Assembly (NCBI GenBank): GCA_037074765.1
Contig: JBAMDO010000575.1
Coordinates: 682,001-746,000 of the forward strand
Direction of reading: 5' to 3'
Length of the DNA: 64,000 nucleotides
DNA from: Mansonella perstans
Taxonomy: Eukaryota > Nematoda > Chromadorea > Rhabditida > Onchocercidae
Shown: positions 34,675 to 44,886 of the stretch, piece after piece
How positions within the stretch are numbered: position 1 is the first letter of the stretch
Layout of the letters: each line of letters begins with the position of its first letter
Notes under the pieces: generated by a model
Database searches by the model: none
The model's input: the letters and a program-made list of their open reading frames with translations, nothing else
What the model was told of the DNA's origin: nothing
Translations under genes and position numbers: made by a program

Positions 34675-34740
34675 ACTTGGAGATGAAATATGTACAAAAT
34701 CATTTTTTTAACTTGGAGATGAAATATGTACAAAATCATT
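34675..34740 (+). repeat. Perfect 30-base direct duplication in the shared 3' flank
   Basis: The 30 bases at 34675-34704 (starting ACTTGGAGATGAAATATG) recur identically at 34711-34740, separated by six bases (TTTTTA), a period of 36. The unit lies in the overlapping 3' untranslated regions, so it would appear in both transcripts on opposite strands. Confidence 0.85.
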
Positions 34741-34760
34741 ATGTACACATAAATAGTACC

Positions 34761-34766
34761 AATAAA
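34761..34766 (+). terminator. Polyadenylation signal candidate of the JAZF1-like gene
   Basis: AATAAA on the plus strand, 400 bases past the stop at 34360 and one base short of the complement of the XPB stop codon (34768-34770). Confidence 0.45.
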
Positions 34767-34767
34767 A

Positions 34768-37700
34768 TTATTTCAAAGCTCGGAATCTTCGAAATAATGG
34801 ATGTCGATCTTCATCTTTGACAGTTCTTGTTTTTTGCATATAGGAAATAGAATTACTTCCAGAGAACGATGAAAACGAGCCTTCTTTTCGCGTAGCCTGC
34901 AAAATTTATAAACTAATATTATTAGCAAGCAAACGGTGAGGGGCAGAACCTAGAGAATTGTAAGGCTTTCTGTTATCACGAGGAAAGTAACAGAAAGGTT
35001 AACTCCCTCCAATTTAGATTTGAATACATATAAGTCGAACATACATATTTACGCAAAAGCATGTTTAAGACAAAGATTTTTCCAGCAATCATGAATCATG
35101 ACCAATTTCAGAAAGTAGATCAGAATTGACTTACTTTAGCTTCTCTTGAACCATCTACACTTTCTTCTTTAATATCCTCCTCTTCAGCGTCTGCATCCGA
35201 AGCAGCTAATACCTGCTGCAACAGCTGGAGCTGAGATTCTTTAGTGGCCAGTTTCAGAGTTTCTTTTTCCATTCCCGGTAATCGGTTTACAACCTGTTCA
35301 AAACTTACAAGAAATTAAACATTTCACAGATTGTTAGAAAAAATAAATGATAAAACTGCTTTTCCTCGGACTTAATTCGAAATAATTGGACCTGGTATTT
35401 ATTGGTCAGACACAAACCTTATAAGCGTAACCCTGATTCACTAAGAAACGTTGTCGTTTGCGCGAATAGCTCATTTCAACAGTATCCTGAAAAAGGTTAC
35501 CGTACAACAAAGATACACAAAAAATTAGAAAAGATTAAAGGTGTTACCTGAGAAACCAATGAATAAAAGAATGCATTGAATTCATCGCCTGAATTTTTTT
35601 TGGCTCGCAATATGCGTCCTAACCGTTGTGCTTCTTGTCTTCTAGAACCACCTTGTGCAGAAACTTGAATCAAAACATTTGCTTCAGGTAGGTCAAAAGA
35701 TGTGTCTGCAACCTGTAAAAATATAAAATCAGTATGAGGCAGTAACGTGAAATTTATTCGCCGAGCAGGATCACCGAAATTGTCATTTCGATGTGAGAAA
35801 GTGTTTTTATGCTGAAGCAACTGCCGAACATTACAATACCATTAAACAAAACCATATTCCATTATCTTTCTATTCGATTTTCTTGTTTACTTCGGTCGTA
35901 GAATTAGTGAAATTGATAGTATGAATTTTATTCAAAATTTAAATACATCTGACAAACCTTCGATACGAAAATTGTGTTCACTCTTGGATTATACTGGAAA
36001 TTTTGCAGAATTTTCATCCGTTCATTTTGTCCTGTCTCACCATATAAAAATGGTTTATCCATTTCTACAGCATATTTCTTCAATGCGAATACGTTGTCAG
36101 AAAAGACGATGATCTTAAATTTGAAATAAATCATCATAAATCACCTACAGCTGACTAATCTATTCAGAATTTAACAACCTAAGTCAGTATGATTGAAGTA
36201 CTATACTTTTTTGAAAAGACTCTGGAAAAGAATCCAACAGGAGTTGATTTCAAGATTGTAGTACTAGATCGTAGCAGTCTGCAATGGCAATTATCTAGCA
36301 ACTGACTGGCATGTCTGTTTCATTATTTATTCTTTAGGGTTTACTTTTGAGGAGTCATTCTAATCGTCGATAAATACTTCGCGCTTTTCCTATTATTTTA
36401 TGTAGAAATATACATAGTTCTCTTCGATACGATTAAACCCAATAACTTTTTTTTTGAATTAAAAAGGAGAAAAACGACTGTATTTTGAAGTTTCATAGCA
36501 AACTGCATTCTTAAATAATGCACTATTTATTTGAGTAAGTTATATTAAAAAGTGCCATGATAATTTAACTTTTTGTGATTTCAAAAAAAAATCATAGCTC
36601 TTACCTTGTCATTCCGCCGCTCATGATATTTTATAAGGAACTGACATATGCGAAATTTGTTAGGATTCATGACAGCTAGCAAAAGGCGGCGGCCAATTTG
36701 AGCACGCAAATAGTATGAATAAAATTCAGCAGTCATAGGACACCAAACCTGAAAGATGATTCCACAAACGTACTACACTATCATTTTTAAACAAAATCTG
36801 GCATTGAATAAACGATAAAATAATATTGTTTATCTTTATATAATACGTCTTTAAAAGATGCTACCTCAGCACATTGTACTTTTGCAATTTGTCCAGCTTT
36901 TTCAAGTTCCATCCAATTTGCTTCATAGATTTTTGGACCAATTAAAAAATTTAAATCCGTGATTTTATCATCTTCACGGACCAATGTAGCTGTTAATCCT
37001 AACTTACAGTGTGCGCGAACAATCGTTAGCACTCGTCGAAACATTTTAGCTGGTATTGTATGTACCTCTGCAAGTTATGCAATTTACAAAAAAAACACAT
37101 ATTCCAGAAAATCTTTCTGGAGAGTTGAAAAGCAAAAATTCGAACTTCTATCAAATCATGTGCAGAAAATATTCGTAATTCTCATTCACATATAAAAAAC
37201 ATACCATCCAGCAGGACAAGTCCCCACTCACGATTTTCGATATATTTCATAGCTTCTTCGGCTACATACGTTCGTTTTCCAGTATATGCAACCATAGAAT
37301 AAGTACTTATGCACACAATTGGCTTATTAGCATTTGGACCAGATGGTACTGGATCACGTGCCTCACGTGTAAACCGAAGCAGTTGATCATCCCGAATTGT
37401 TGACCAAAGCTAAGGATTTAAAACAACAGATTGTCAAAAATTTTTCTCTGCTGAAGGAAATTTTGTTCAAAACTTTCAGCAAAAAGATTCTTTTGAAAAA
37501 GTCATGAAAATAATTTGAATGGAAAACCACAAAAAGGTGGAAGATCCACAGCTCAATAGAGACAAACAATATGAATTGAAAAAATCTACTTTAAACTGTC
37601 CACGCCATTGCTCTACTGAAACGTTTGATGTCGCTAGCACCAAACACCGTTTATTGACTGTTGTTGCTGCAGTAACACCCACTAACGTTTTACCAGCACC

Positions 37701-40438
37701 ACAAGGTAGGACGATAACACCAGAACGCGCACGACTATTACCGAACATCTTCCGTAAACTCTTTTCCTGATAAGGCCTGTAAACATAGCATTATTTGGAC
37801 TTGCAATATATGAACTATTGTGCAGCAGTTTCAGGAAGTTTTTTATCAAAATCTTAACTAAAACATATACCTTAAACTAGTGGATGATTTGAGATTGATT
37901 CCAAGATTTTCATTGAAAGTATCGTTGCGAAAATCATATTCCGCTAACAGTGGATATTCTAACTCGATGCAACGTTTCTGTACAATTTCAATCGATTCCT
38001 GCTTAATCTTAAAAAAATTTCAGCTGTCATTGAATTTGAAAATAATTCTTTCTTTTTTGAAATAAACATATGCAAGCTAGATTTTTTTTAAATTTTCAAC
38101 CAAAAAAAATCTCTATGTTCAACTTGCCTCAAAAGTTAGCAGCTGTAGATTCTTGATGGCTTCCTCATCTTCATCTTCATCATCACCGTCTAATTTACCG
38201 TAATATGCATCTATATCCTCAGGTACATCATTCGATTTTTTAGCATCTTTTTCTTTTGGTTCTTGTTGGATCCCCGGAATTTGTATTTTCTCCATGTTTA
38301 TATTCTGAGAAATAACAAAAGTTTCGCTAATTCTTGGAAAAATCAGGAACAAAAGTTCGTAAGTATTAAAAAAAAATTGCTCAAAAAACATTCCTGAATT
38401 TAACTTATCGATTTCAAATTTCTGTAATGACTGTCCTATTGCTAAGGTCTTATCTCCATGGTGATTGTATATTAAAAAACTCAATGACACGAAATCAACA
38501 TATATTTAAATAAAAACCCTTAAATTTGTACGTAGCAACATCAATACCATTTCTCATCTGAGTGCTGGCTGTTCTACCTAATAGTAAAATAAAAATTCTG
38601 AAAGAATCCATTTAACCAAAGAAAAATCATGACATTAGGGACTCTCTGAGACTTAGTATTTCCATATTATTCATTATTCGGAAATCACTAAACTATCAAC
38701 TAGGCAAAATTCCGTGCAGCCGTCTCTCTAGCTTGAAAGCTTACTATTTCTGGTATTTCGATTGCAGTTTTGTCTTCTGTAAGGCATTGCTGGATTACTT
38801 TATCTTTTAGCAAAGTTTGTATAACATCAGAATGGCGCGATTCAATGAAATATCGATTGTACTTGAGCACCAATTTCACCTTTCCATAACTGAGAGTACA
38901 CATCTATAAATGCAACTAGATCATTCAGCGAGAATTAGCATAACATCTTTCCCATTTCGTGCAGCTTCTCTTTAACTTAGTCTCAACAGCAGCTCAATCC
39001 TTCTCTCCTAGATCTTGTTTCCTTGTCCTGATAATAAAAAGTTTTAAAGCAAATTTTAAAAATTTGAAGTTTCTAATACAAAGTTATCCTTGTTGATTTA
39101 TGGTCCCCTAAGTTTTTAACTAATTAAATAAAATTAGAAATCATTAATCATCACCTTAATAAATTCAATGATTCCTTTTGGCAAGGAAGATTTCGATAAC
39201 CTCTCCAGATATTCAATAATATCACTGGTTTGTAAACCAATTGATACAGCAGCATATAGTGAATAAGCCGTAAGTTGATATTCGTGAATAAATTCCGGTC
39301 TACAGACAGGCTAAATGACAACATCAAATTATGATTTGAATGTAGCATATATAACAATCCTAGCATGTTCGTTGATATATGTCATATTAAACATGACACA
39401 GGCACACGTCATCATCCAGCAAAATTTTTTATTATAAAAAAGTCAAACTGATCTGATCGGTTCAATTCAAAGCTATTTAAATGAGTAACTCAGCAAACCT
39501 CGCAAGATGTATACCCCTCGTTTAATATTGTAAGCCTTTTTTTTTAACTTCCTTCTCAGTATCTAAAGTATGAATTTCAAATCGAAGGATGCTCAGGATA
39601 CTAGTAGTTAAGGAATAGTGCACAAATAGTTATCGACAAAATGATAAGAAACCTCTGAAATAGCAATCAAGAAATCGTGGGCATGCTTATATACGGGACT
39701 GAATGATTCCAGAAAGATATGTCCATCAGGAGCAACCCAAAGAGGACGTGACGCATGATCAGGCTTCAATTTCATTTCAAGTCGGTAATCCTTCGCTCCA
39801 AAATCATCCGTACGAGTAATCATGGTCTGTCCTTCCAAACTGTGACTAGCTGCTTTTGGTACTAAAAAATAATCAACTAAATAAATGAACGAATTGAATC
39901 ATAAACAATCATCCTTCAATGAGCATGAAGTAAGTGAAAAAGAAAATCGACAATTAGAATTTTTCATTAAAACATTAAAACAATAGCAGAATTATACAAT
40001 TACACGAAATGCAATATAGTAAATACACTAAATTATACAAGGATAAAATTAGCACAAACGCGGTATTGATACAACTCTCAAGATCGCATAATCAAAATTT
40101 TGAGACTGGGAAAATTGAAACTTTTCAGTTTAACTGTGGAAAAGAATTTAGTCCATAGTACGTTTGAATTAAACCCGAGATTATTAAAATATTGAAATTA
40201 TTAAGTTAAATAGATATCGAAGTTAAAATTCCTTTCTGATATCATTAGATTCTCTAGAACAAGTATGATATTCAAATCCTAATCACAATTATTTTTAGAA
40301 ATAGTAACCTGCAGCATCTTTGTCGCTAGAATTCTTTTCTCCCAAATTACTCGATTGAGAATTTTCATCAGCATTGAAATCAGCACTGTACTGCTCCCAT
40401 CGACCACGTTTACGTCGTTCATTTTTACCAGGTGCCAT
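34768..40438 (-). CDS. ERCC3: XPB/ERCC3 DNA translocase, TFIIH core subunit
   Basis: ATP-driven translocase of TFIIH that opens promoters and takes part in nucleotide-excision repair in the nucleus. Reading from the start at 40438: basic N-terminus with [18 protein letters not shown]-terminal domain ([20 protein letters not shown], 39608-39838); damage-recognition-like part; acidic linker ([19 protein letters not shown]); [20 protein letters not shown]; Walker [12 protein letters not shown] near 37700; DEVH box split by an intron at 37217/37060 ([17 protein letters not shown]); [20 protein letters not shown] carrying the XPB RED motif; second lobe ([36 protein letters not shown]); a Gln/Asp/Glu-rich stretch; final [13 protein letters not shown], matching the conserved XPB C-terminus. 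All motifs are intact. A splice acceptor lies 13 bases before the start. Convergent with the JAZF1-like gene. Confidence 0.95.
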
Positions 40439-41135
40439 TTTATTATGTAGATCTAAAAAATGAAAAAAAATTTGTTGTATATAAATAATTCATTGTACGC
40501 CGACAATTCACTACTACTGCGATATATATACTTATTACAAAATGTTATATCCGTTTAAAACAAGTGTCATACCCAATCTTAATCAAAAAGCAAATTGTAC
40601 AGTGAAACCATAAACTCAATTTGATTAAAAAAATAACGAAGAAATTCAAATCCTGTTATCGACACAACATCATGACAATTGGACTATTTATTTTGCTCTT
40701 TTCAACTATTATTTACAACAACCAACGATATTTAAATATTACGAACATGTGCAATTGTAAAGAATATTAGGAGTCTAGTAGACAGAGCTATATAAGTTAT
40801 GAAACAAAACAACTCGAAAGAAAAAATAAACATCAGCAAACAATTTTTGAATTTAGAATGAACTTCTTAAAAATATTTGAGCTGTAGAACAATTCAAAAA
40901 TTCTAGTGAATGGCAACTTTAGAAATAGCATCTATTACACCATTATATACTCAGCCATAACTAAATAATACAACATTAACATAACTACATAAGATATTCA
41001 CGAAAAGGAAATGATACAAATAACAAGAGTTTTAAGTTTCGATTTCAACAATCATCGCATTTTATCATATCTTATCAAGTAATCCTTTAAAGAATTAAAG
41101 TTTTGCAACAAGGAAATTGAACCAACGAATGATAA
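40439..41135 (-). other. Intercistronic region between GTPBP10-like and XPB
   Basis: About 700 non-coding bases between two genes on the same strand. A minus-strand AATAAA (40692-40687) could end the upstream transcript, and an acceptor (TTTTTTAG, just above 40452) precedes the XPB start by 13 bases. The arrangement fits either two separate trans-spliced genes or a loosely spaced operon; the sequence alone does not decide. Confidence 0.5.
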
Positions 41136-42317
41136 TCAGGAAAGTACGGTTTTCTTAGCGGAACTGAAGTCTGGCGCTGATAGCGGATGGATTCGTGCAT
41201 AAAGAAATTTTAGTTGATTTTTCAAATCGCCCAACCTGCGATGTTTTGCTGCAATCGGTACTACTGCTTTTATAGATAATGGTCGCATTGGTCGCATCTC
41301 TTCTGGTAGCGCTTTTGACCAATTTTTCTTCTCCAGGATTGAAACCAATTCTTTGGCCTTCTCCTCCCCATTAGGCAAATCGATTTTGTTCAGAGCAATG
41401 ATCGTTGGCTTCTTTACCAAAGCTGGATCATATTTTTCTAACTCAATATTCAGAAGTGCAACCGTTTCTAAAGCATTACGATACGGATTATTCATGGACA
41501 AGTCAAGTTTAAAGCCAAGAACATCAACAACCATCAATAATATATCACTGAATTCCAGATGCTTCAAGAATTCTCGACCTCTTCCACGATTCATTGCTGC
41601 TCCCTCTATCAAGCCTGGTAGATCGGCAATTGATAAACTGAACGAATCGTCATCATCGTCGGTTGGTTCTGAATCCAGTCCAAAGTCGTTAATGTAAGCA
41701 ATTTGAGGTTTCACAGTAGTAAACGGATAACTGGCTATTTTAATGCTTTTTGTCGGTACCAACGCCTTCATAATCGTCGATTTCCCTGCATTCGGGAAAC
41801 CAACCAGACCGATGTTTGGATGAAGTTTGAGGTGGAGATCAACGAAAAACCGTTCACCAGCTGTTGCTTTGAAGCAATTTTCGGCGCAACCTCCGCGACC
41901 ACCCCGCGCTAGTACGTAATTGAAGAATGGTCGTAAACAACGTGCTATCAACAATTTCGTTTCCGCATTTACCACATCAACACCTACCGGAACCTTGAGA
42001 ATTTTCGGCCTTCCATTGATACCAATGAGAGAGATTTGTGATGAATTCATGCCACTTTGAGCTTGTACCTTCAACACACCATGTTTAGCATTCTTTATCA
42101 TCGCTTCAAAAGTCATCTTTGATTGTCCAACCATAATCACATCACCACCATCTCCTCCAACACCATTGTACCGCTGCAATCCCTGTCCTCCATCACCTGC
42201 ACGTATGAAAAGTCGCAAACGATCACGGTTGACAACTCCTTCGTTAGAAATTGTTGAAACATTTGACTTTTGCTGCAGTTTGGTCACATTGACCAACAGT
42301 CGCCATGCACATTTCAT
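41136..42317 (-). CDS. GTPBP10: Obg-family GTPase, GTPBP10 type, probably mitochondrial ribosome assembly
   Basis: Single uninterrupted frame of 393 residues. The N-terminus (MKCAWRLLVNVTKLQQKS) is basic and amphipathic, as expected for mitochondrial import. An Obg fold with Gly-rich repeats follows (RLFIRAGDGGQGLQRYNGVG, GGDGGDVIMVGQ), then the G domain: G1 GFPNAGKST, G2 region YPFTTVKPQ, G3 DLPGLIEGA, NRGRGREFLKHLEFSDILL, G4 NKID, and G5-like SIKAVVPI. Obg GTPases act late in large-subunit assembly, and GTPBP10 does so in human mitochondria. The start follows TTTTTTAG by 12 bases. Unlike every other gene here it has no intron. GTPBP5/MTG2 is the alternative family member, but the G3-to-G4 stretch reads more like GTPBP10. 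Confidence 0.9.
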   Translation of the reverse strand: MKCAWRLLVNVTKLQQKSNVSTISNEGVVNRDRLRLFIRAGDGGQGLQRYNGVGGDGGDVIMVGQSKMTFEAMIKNAKHGVLKVQAQSGMNSSQISLIGINGRPKILKVPVGVDVVNAETKLLIARCLRPFFNYVLARGGRGGCAENCFKATAGERFFVDLHLKLHPNIGLVGFPNAGKSTIMKALVPTKSIKIASYPFTTVKPQIAYINDFGLDSEPTDDDDDSFSLSIADLPGLIEGAAMNRGRGREFLKHLEFSDILLMVVDVLGFKLDLSMNNPYRNALETVALLNIELEKYDPALVKKPTIIALNKIDLPNGEEKAKELVSILEKKNWSKALPEEMRPMRPLSIKAVVPIAAKHRRLGDLKNQLKFLYARIHPLSAPDFSSAKKTVLS

Positions 42318-42329
42318 AGAATGATAATT

Positions 42330-43591
42330 CTAAAAAAGCACTTTATTGAAATATATCTCTCATCTCGACTGCTATTTGCTTTCCAATAAAAACTCCTTTT
42401 TCTTAAACCAAAGCAAAAAATTTTATAAGAATCGCTTTATGGAAATCGAGTCAAATTAAGGCAACCACTTCGAATGTCATTATCAGTTGATATATTTGAA
42501 AAGTTTTAAGAAAAAACGACATCATTTAATCACTGCAAAATGCCCATTGACTATCTGCATAAAACATGTGTGTACAATACATCAAACTTTGACCAACCTA
42601 TTCTAAATCGAATCTACCGCAAACAACCAAAATACCATTACTCTTCTTTGCAACTATGAATGGATCAACTTCTTGATTCTTGATATTCAAAAACCTGATA
42701 CCGGCCCCTCTTCTCTGAAAAAATTCTTCAGTATAATCTCTTGAAAAAGTACTTCTTTTCTGTTAACGCATAAGCAATCTTTAGACTTAAAAAAACAATT
42801 TTTGTTGAAACTGAAAAACATTTAGCAATAATTGTATCGGATGCCGTGGGAACCCAATGATTTTGAAAAAACAAAAGTGTAGTTTTCACTGCATAAATGC
42901 TGAAGAAATTATTATTTTTTTTGCTGAAAAATCTTACATATATTTATAACAGTTTCTGTTTCATTGAAATCTCATATATGATTATTTGAATGGTGTAAAT
43001 TATCATCAACGTAACAAATATGATACAAATAATATTTAATAAGACAGAAAAAGCTTTCATATCTTTACTAAACATGATAACATATTTTTAAATTTTGAAA
43101 AAAATGAATGAATGAGCGAACTGAAATTGTACAATATTTCACATTACAGTATTTTAATCACAAGATACATTTACTTTTTAAAAAACTGGGTATAAGTTAC
43201 ATGAAAAAATGAAAAATATACGAAAAGAAAAATACGACGATATCGGGAGAACGATACAAAACTGAGTTAAATAATGAATAAAGGTAAAACTTCAGGAATA
43301 GATTTTCTCTGATTTGACCCTCTTGTCATCCTTTCCTTTTTTTTTGCATAACGAATTTTCTACGATAATTCCGCACACTCAGCTCTATAAACACAAAAAA
43401 AAAATTTTCTCAGAAAAAATATGTCGGAAATGTAAAACGAAGTATGAGGTAGGAAGCTTGCAATATGTTGACAAAAGACCGAATTTTTTTACCATTTCTG
43501 CGAAAAATTTTAACCACAACTTCAGCTCAATTTCACAAAATTTCTTTGCAAGCCTAAAAAAGACAAAAAAAAAAAAAAAAAATTGCCGCAT
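42330..43591. other. Intergenic region between PAN2 (3' end) and GTPBP10-like (5' end)
   Basis: About 1.26 kb of AT-rich sequence with no supportable exon. Contains homopolymer A/T runs (for example A-rich 43563-43582). Opposing open frames at 43314-43595 are low-complexity Lys/Phe translations of A/T runs and overlap the end of PAN2. Confidence 0.55.
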
Positions 43592-44886
43592 TTAAGAAAT
43601 ATTTGTCGCGATTGATTGGGTAAACGCAGTAATACCGATATCTGCCTCATCTGCTTCCTTTAGCTCATTAAATTTTGTATACAATCGGAGCGATAAGCGA
43701 GCAAGATCGATCGGATCTGTTTTTTCCTCTTCTACTGATTCGCCTGCATATAAAAATTGATGCCATTATTTTATTACTGTCTCAAAACCATAGCATCAAT
43801 CAGCATAAATCAGCTTTCTTTAACTCATTGAATAATAAACACTGAACTCACTGAAACCTTCGTGCCGCTTAGCTTTATTTGTTATATGGGGAAATTCTTG
43901 AAAAAATTCTTCAGAATTTCAGAAATTATATTGCATAAAATGAACAAAATTAAATGAATAGCTACCGAAGAAATGCTGTGCTAAGGCATTTAGCGAAAGC
44001 GAACGTTTGAATAGCGATTGATAAAGCGACACGATGTCTTTTACTTGTTCTTCCAAAGCCTACAACTTTAAAATAAATGAATAAAACTCCAGCAACATAA
44101 GCAAAAAAAACTTAAGCGCAGCAGTTAAGTTGTCAATACTATCACTGCCTTTAAAACCGATATATATTCGTGATCAACGTGTGCAGTCGTCATACTAACC
44201 TACTTTATTTAAAAAGATTAAGTAGAAATGGATAGCATCAAAGATGAAGTTTCAAGTGATTCATTTTTTGAAGAATTTCTTAGATAACGTGAAAAAATTA
44301 ATGCGCGAAATACTTACATGGATGCTTAGCATTTCAAACAAGTGTTCAATTTTGTATCCAATGATTGTTATTTTTTCTTGAATCAAGTATAGCAGTTTCA
44401 GAGATACTCTCTTGAGTGTCTGTGAATTATCTACATTACTCTTTACTCCTGGTTCCTTTATAACACTGTTTATGAAACAGGTGCCATTTTCATCGACTGC
44501 AGAAACTTCAGATACTGACTTCTCGCCAGTCTAAACTAAGGTTTTACAATCAAAATCATGATATATTCCTCATAATTATTTAGTATGCAAGCAGTATATT
44601 ACTAATGATAGTATAATCCCATTCAAAACCATGGAGTTCATAACTTTGATTATCAAATTGCTTTTAAGCTGTTACTGCTGCTCACTGCATTAGATTTAAA
44701 GTTACTAATACAGTAACGTATATTAAAAGTTGAGGACTAATAGTGGCAGTACCTCGTTGATTGCATATTTCGCATAGATTGCAACTTTACTCCCTTGTTC
44801 CGGTATCTTGATTTTGTTTGAATCCAGATCATTCCAGAATACAGATCGTGGGATTACAGCACGACTTTCACCTTTGGCAACTAGAA
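43592..44886 (-). other. panl-2: Degenerate DEDD exonuclease domain of PAN2
   Basis: Fold-level matches to PAN2 nuclease domains are visible: TLKRVSLKLLYLIQ (usual LKSTYLKLRFLI), EQVKDIVSLYQSLFKRSLSL (usual DQVLDTVYLFHMPRKRMISL), and DPIDLARLSLRLYTKFNEL (usual DSIEDARTALQLYRKYLEL). Catalytic positions differ: the D-x-E in the usual LDAEFV reads I-Y-A-K-Y-A (44768-44776); the region with the second Asp reads KIEHLFEML (44327-44353); the final H-x4-D pair reads T and L (43718-43720 and 43703-43705). The segment is also shorter than usual. The comparison uses family sequences from memory, so an alignment should confirm it. Confidence 0.75.

Larger units (their letters stand above)
34361..34767. 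other. Shared 3' flank of convergent JAZF1-like and XPB genes
   Basis: About 400 non-coding bases between two stop codons that face each other. A plus-strand AATAAA at 34761-34766 would end the JAZF1-like transcript almost on top of the XPB stop codon, so the two 3' ends probably overlap. It contains the 30-base duplication at 34675-34740. Confidence 0.6.

Noticed and set aside
41353..41912. Two plus-strand frames of 114 and 69 residues
   Set aside because: Antisense shadows of the single-exon GTPBP10-like gene.
43314..43595. 93-residue plus-strand frame and its 68-residue antisense
   Set aside because: Both are low-complexity Lys/Phe-rich products of A/T runs overlapping the PAN2 stop region.
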